From: Desulfobacula sp.
GTDB lineage: Bacteria > Desulfobacterota > Desulfobacteria > Desulfobacterales > Desulfobacteraceae
Reading direction: 5' to 3'
Assembly (NCBI GenBank): GCA_027858355.1
Contig: JAQICW010000560.1
Location: forward strand, 1-7,247
Length of the DNA: 7,247 bases
Under the pieces are notes generated by a model. It was given only the letters and a program-made list of their open reading frames with translations. It was not told where the DNA came from and did not search any database. A program made the position numbers and the translations under genes. Shown here one piece after another: positions 5,801-7,247 of the stretch; the stretch's first letter is position 1, and each line of letters starts with the position of its first letter.

Positions 5801-5901
5801 TGATGGACTCATAAAAAGTCAAGTTTTGGCATTTTTTCAGTGTAACCCACTGAAATTATTGATGCCAAATTTGCTAGTTTCGACTTTTTACAGGGCCATC
5901 A
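5801..5901. mobile_element. Nested palindromic repeat element (MITE/REP-like)
   Basis: The 101-base unit is bounded by TGATGG (5801-5806) and CCATCA (5896-5901). Nested perfect arms follow inward: TAAAAAGTC (5812-5820) with GACTTTTTA (5882-5890), TTTGGCAT (5825-5832) with ATGCCAAA (5862-5869), and TTTCAGTG (5835-5842) with CACTGAAA (5848-5855) around a 5-base loop. It would fold into one long interrupted hairpin on either strand. I recall similar GATGG...TAAAAAGTC palindromes scattered between genes of Desulfobacterales, but this was not searched. It starts 8 bases after the stop at 5792 and may also act as a bidirectional terminator. Confidence 0.65.
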
Positions 5902-6048
5902 TGTTTGACTGCAAACTTTTTTGTTAAGGAAGAACCACCAGACAGCTTTCCGTATGTAAAAGTAGCAGATACACCTGACACTGTTGTCGATGATGTAAGA
6001 GGATATATTGATAGTACAATTTCAGCTTTGAAAGAACTCAAAATTTAA
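5878..6048 (+). pseudogene. Orphan C-terminal coding remnant next to the palindrome
   Basis: A frame open from 5878 to the TAA at 6046-6048 reads convincingly as protein from about 5926 (KEEPPDSFPYVKVADTPDTV, then VDDVRGYIDSTISALKELKI) but lacks ATG or GTG with a ribosome site. The only alternative start is TTG at 5905. Upstream, the frame runs into the palindromic element and meets TAG at 5875. The best explanation is the 3' end of a gene whose front was lost, possibly when the element inserted or by deletion. It is in a different frame from the MCE-like gene, so a simple split of that gene is not shown. The last 25 residues look helical. No family recognised. Confidence 0.5.
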
Positions 6049-6097
6049 ATAACCAAATGAACCCCTCACCAGGTTTTTAAGATTTCATTAAGTTTTT

Positions 6098-6112
6098 AAA
6101 GGAATTAAAATG
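6098..6112 (+). promoter_or_regulatory. Ribosome binding site of the DUF6263-like gene
   Basis: AAAGGAA at 6098-6104 lies 5 bases before the ATG at 6110-6112 and fixes this start; no alternative upstream start is in frame with a comparable site. Confidence 0.6.
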
Positions 6113-7066
6113 ACACCAAAAATAAACAGAGTGCCTATAATTGTGTTATTCATTTTATGCTCATTGCTTTTGTTTGATGGAAATAGAAACCAAGGCCATT
6201 GTTCAAATATTTTCGACACAGTTAAACTGAAAAAAATCCCCAATTTTGCGAAGACTACTAACGAACCAATCCTTTTGAGATATAAGTACACAAAAGGACA
6301 GAAAATAACAATGGGGTTAGACTATTCAATGCAAATAGAAATGGTTGATCTCGGTGTAAAAATCCCTATTGTCATGAAAATGACCGGATACTATATTGTC
6401 GAATCTGTGTTTTCAAATAATGATGCATCAGTTATCATGCGTTTTTCGAGAGTGACGATGCGATCATCCGGCCCTCAAGGTGAGATGGGATTTGATACTG
6501 ATAAAAATAATGTCAAAATACCCGGTTTTGATTGGTTTAAAAAAATGATTAATGTTGATTTGCAAGCAAAAGTGACTGAACTTGGAAACGTAGTTGATTT
6601 TGATAAGAGTTTTCTCAATCAAATGATTAACAACGCGACAGAAATTGCGATCAAACAACAATTGGATCAAGTGATAGATCAAATGACTCGAGGGACATTT
6701 ATTCAGCTTTCTAAAAAACCGGTGAAACAAGGTGAGACCTATGATGCTGGGAGAATTGAGTCTTTGATGGATAATGGTATAAGGATGGGGGTAGATATAA
6801 GTTACCAAGTCCTCTCTGTAACAAAATCGAAAAGCCAAGTACTTCTTAAACCAATTGTAAATATAGATATGAAAACGGAAGATTTACCTGTTCAAATTAG
6901 GGTGAACCAACACAAAATGGATGGTTGGGTTTTATTTGATTTAAAAAAAGGAAATATTGTCGAGTCAAGCGGCCAGATATCCATAGAATATACGGTTACA
7001 CAAGATGGGCAATCTTTCAATATCAAAATGGACTCAATAATTAATTACAAAGCAGATATAAAATAA
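6110..7066 (+). CDS. Exported beta-rich protein resembling the DUF6263 family
   Basis: The 318-residue product has a basic start, then a hydrophobic segment (residues 8-22) acting as signal peptide or anchor; there is no lipobox and no clear AxA cleavage site. The mature part is dominated by alternating beta strands: ILLRYKYTKGQKITMGLDYS (54-73), IPIVMKMTGYYIVESV (85-100), VIMRFSRVTM (108-117), then a segment DLQAKVTELGNVVDFD with a helix (166-192), PVKQGETYDAG (204-213), and closing strands to residue 316. The opening L-RYKY-KGQ followed by paired strands and a later KV-ELGNVV element is reminiscent of DUF6263-type proteins, periplasmic proteins of unknown function. Two-lobed architecture is likely. 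No catalytic motif is seen and the only mature cysteine is C31. The preceding 317-base gap suggests its own promoter, not shared transcription with the MCE-like gene. Confidence 0.7.
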   Translation: MTPKINRVPIIVLFILCSLLLFDGNRNQGHCSNIFDTVKLKKIPNFAKTTNEPILLRYKYTKGQKITMGLDYSMQIEMVDLGVKIPIVMKMTGYYIVESVFSNNDASVIMRFSRVTMRSSGPQGEMGFDTDKNNVKIPGFDWFKKMINVDLQAKVTELGNVVDFDKSFLNQMINNATEIAIKQQLDQVIDQMTRGTFIQLSKKPVKQGETYDAGRIESLMDNGIRMGVDISYQVLSVTKSKSQVLLKPIVNIDMKTEDLPVQIRVNQHKMDGWVLFDLKKGNIVESSGQISIEYTVTQDGQSFNIKMDSIINYKADIK

Positions 7067-7083
7067 ACGAGAATGGAGTTAAA

Positions 7084-7128
7084 ATGAAAACGCCACAATT
7101 AATGTTATCAGGTAAAAATAGCAAATAG
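7084..7128 (+). CDS. 14-codon frame with good ribosome site, possibly a broken gene start
   Basis: GGAG (7075-7078) lies 5 bases before the ATG at 7084, only 17 bases after the stop of the upstream gene, but the frame ends after MKTPQLMLSGKNSK. In the +1 frame a stop-free stretch from 7103 reads CYQVKIANRAPNKNQALFLN and continues to a TAG at about 7184. This arrangement suits a frameshifted or decayed gene, though a genuine tiny peptide cannot be excluded. Confidence 0.25.
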   Translation: MKTPQLMLSGKNSK

Positions 7129-7210
7129 AGCACCAAACAAAAATCAAGCCTTATTTTTAAATGTTTCTGTAAAACATCGATGGTAGCGTTAGGGTTCGGA
7201 AAAAATTAAA

Positions 7211-7247
7211 ATGAACGTCTTATGGTCAATTTGGGTAAAGGGTATAA
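7211..7247 (+). CDS. Possible start of a gene continuing past the right edge
   Basis: An ATG at 7211 opens a frame (MNVLWSIWVKGI) with no stop before the window ends. A weak GGA at 7198-7200 lies 10 bases upstream. Twelve codons are too few to assign a family or to be sure it is a gene; the hydrophobic start would fit another exported protein. Confidence 0.25.
   Translation, partial: MNVLWSIWVKGI

Noticed and set aside
6464..6838. 124-codon leftward open frame, with 6088-6291, 5100-5312 and 5198-5386
   Set aside because: Antisense to the rightward exported-protein and MCE-like genes; rich in His, Phe and Ile as expected from reverse reading of AT-rich genes.

Overview
The window looks like a chromosomal segment of an AT-rich, Gram-negative deltaproteobacterium, probably one of the Desulfobacterales. 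This is inferred from gene style: a PocR-PAS signalling protein opening with the MxEKPTYEELEKRIQELEQE-type leader that I associate with that group, FlgO-like lipoproteins, a MopE-type metal-binding motif, and a palindromic intergenic repeat of a kind I recall from these genomes. No RNA gene, CRISPR array, intact insertion sequence or replication origin was seen.

Left part, read leftward (1-4060). A sensory protein enters at 931 and runs off the left edge; only its N-terminal coil, PocR domain and the start of a PAS domain are inside. After a 435-base non-coding gap come two lipoprotein genes that form a tight pair (2703-1930, then 1918-1367); the second has a FlgO-like domain. Upstream of them lies a secreted 409-residue protein (4060-2831) with a signal peptide, a unique N-terminal region, one MopE-type calcium/metal motif and two 100-residue Ig/fibronectin-like repeats. 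It has a plausible sigma-70 promoter.

Centre (4061-5036). This is a 976-base gap between diverging genes. It holds the second copy of a repeat also found at 1041-1090, a short direct repeat, a 10-bp inverted repeat, two abutting 56-base stem-loop modules and an isolated inverted repeat closer to the rightward gene. It looks like regulatory DNA mixed with the remains of a mobile or structured element.

Right part, read rightward (5037-7247). A membrane-anchored protein made of two MCE/PqiB-like repeats (5037-5792) is followed within 10 bases by a 101-base nested palindrome (5801-5901) and by an orphan C-terminal coding remnant (ending 6048) with no credible start. Next is an exported 318-residue protein resembling the DUF6263 family (6110-7066). 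The last 180 bases carry a well-positioned ribosome site in front of a 14-codon frame and, at the edge, a possible new gene start.

Most of the complete genes encode envelope or secreted proteins (two lipoproteins, a secreted Ca-binding/adhesin-like protein, an anchored MCE-like protein and an exported beta-rich protein). No shared pathway is demonstrated. The most unusual material is non-coding: the paired repeat with its dyad, the twin stem-loop modules and the palindrome next to a gene remnant.
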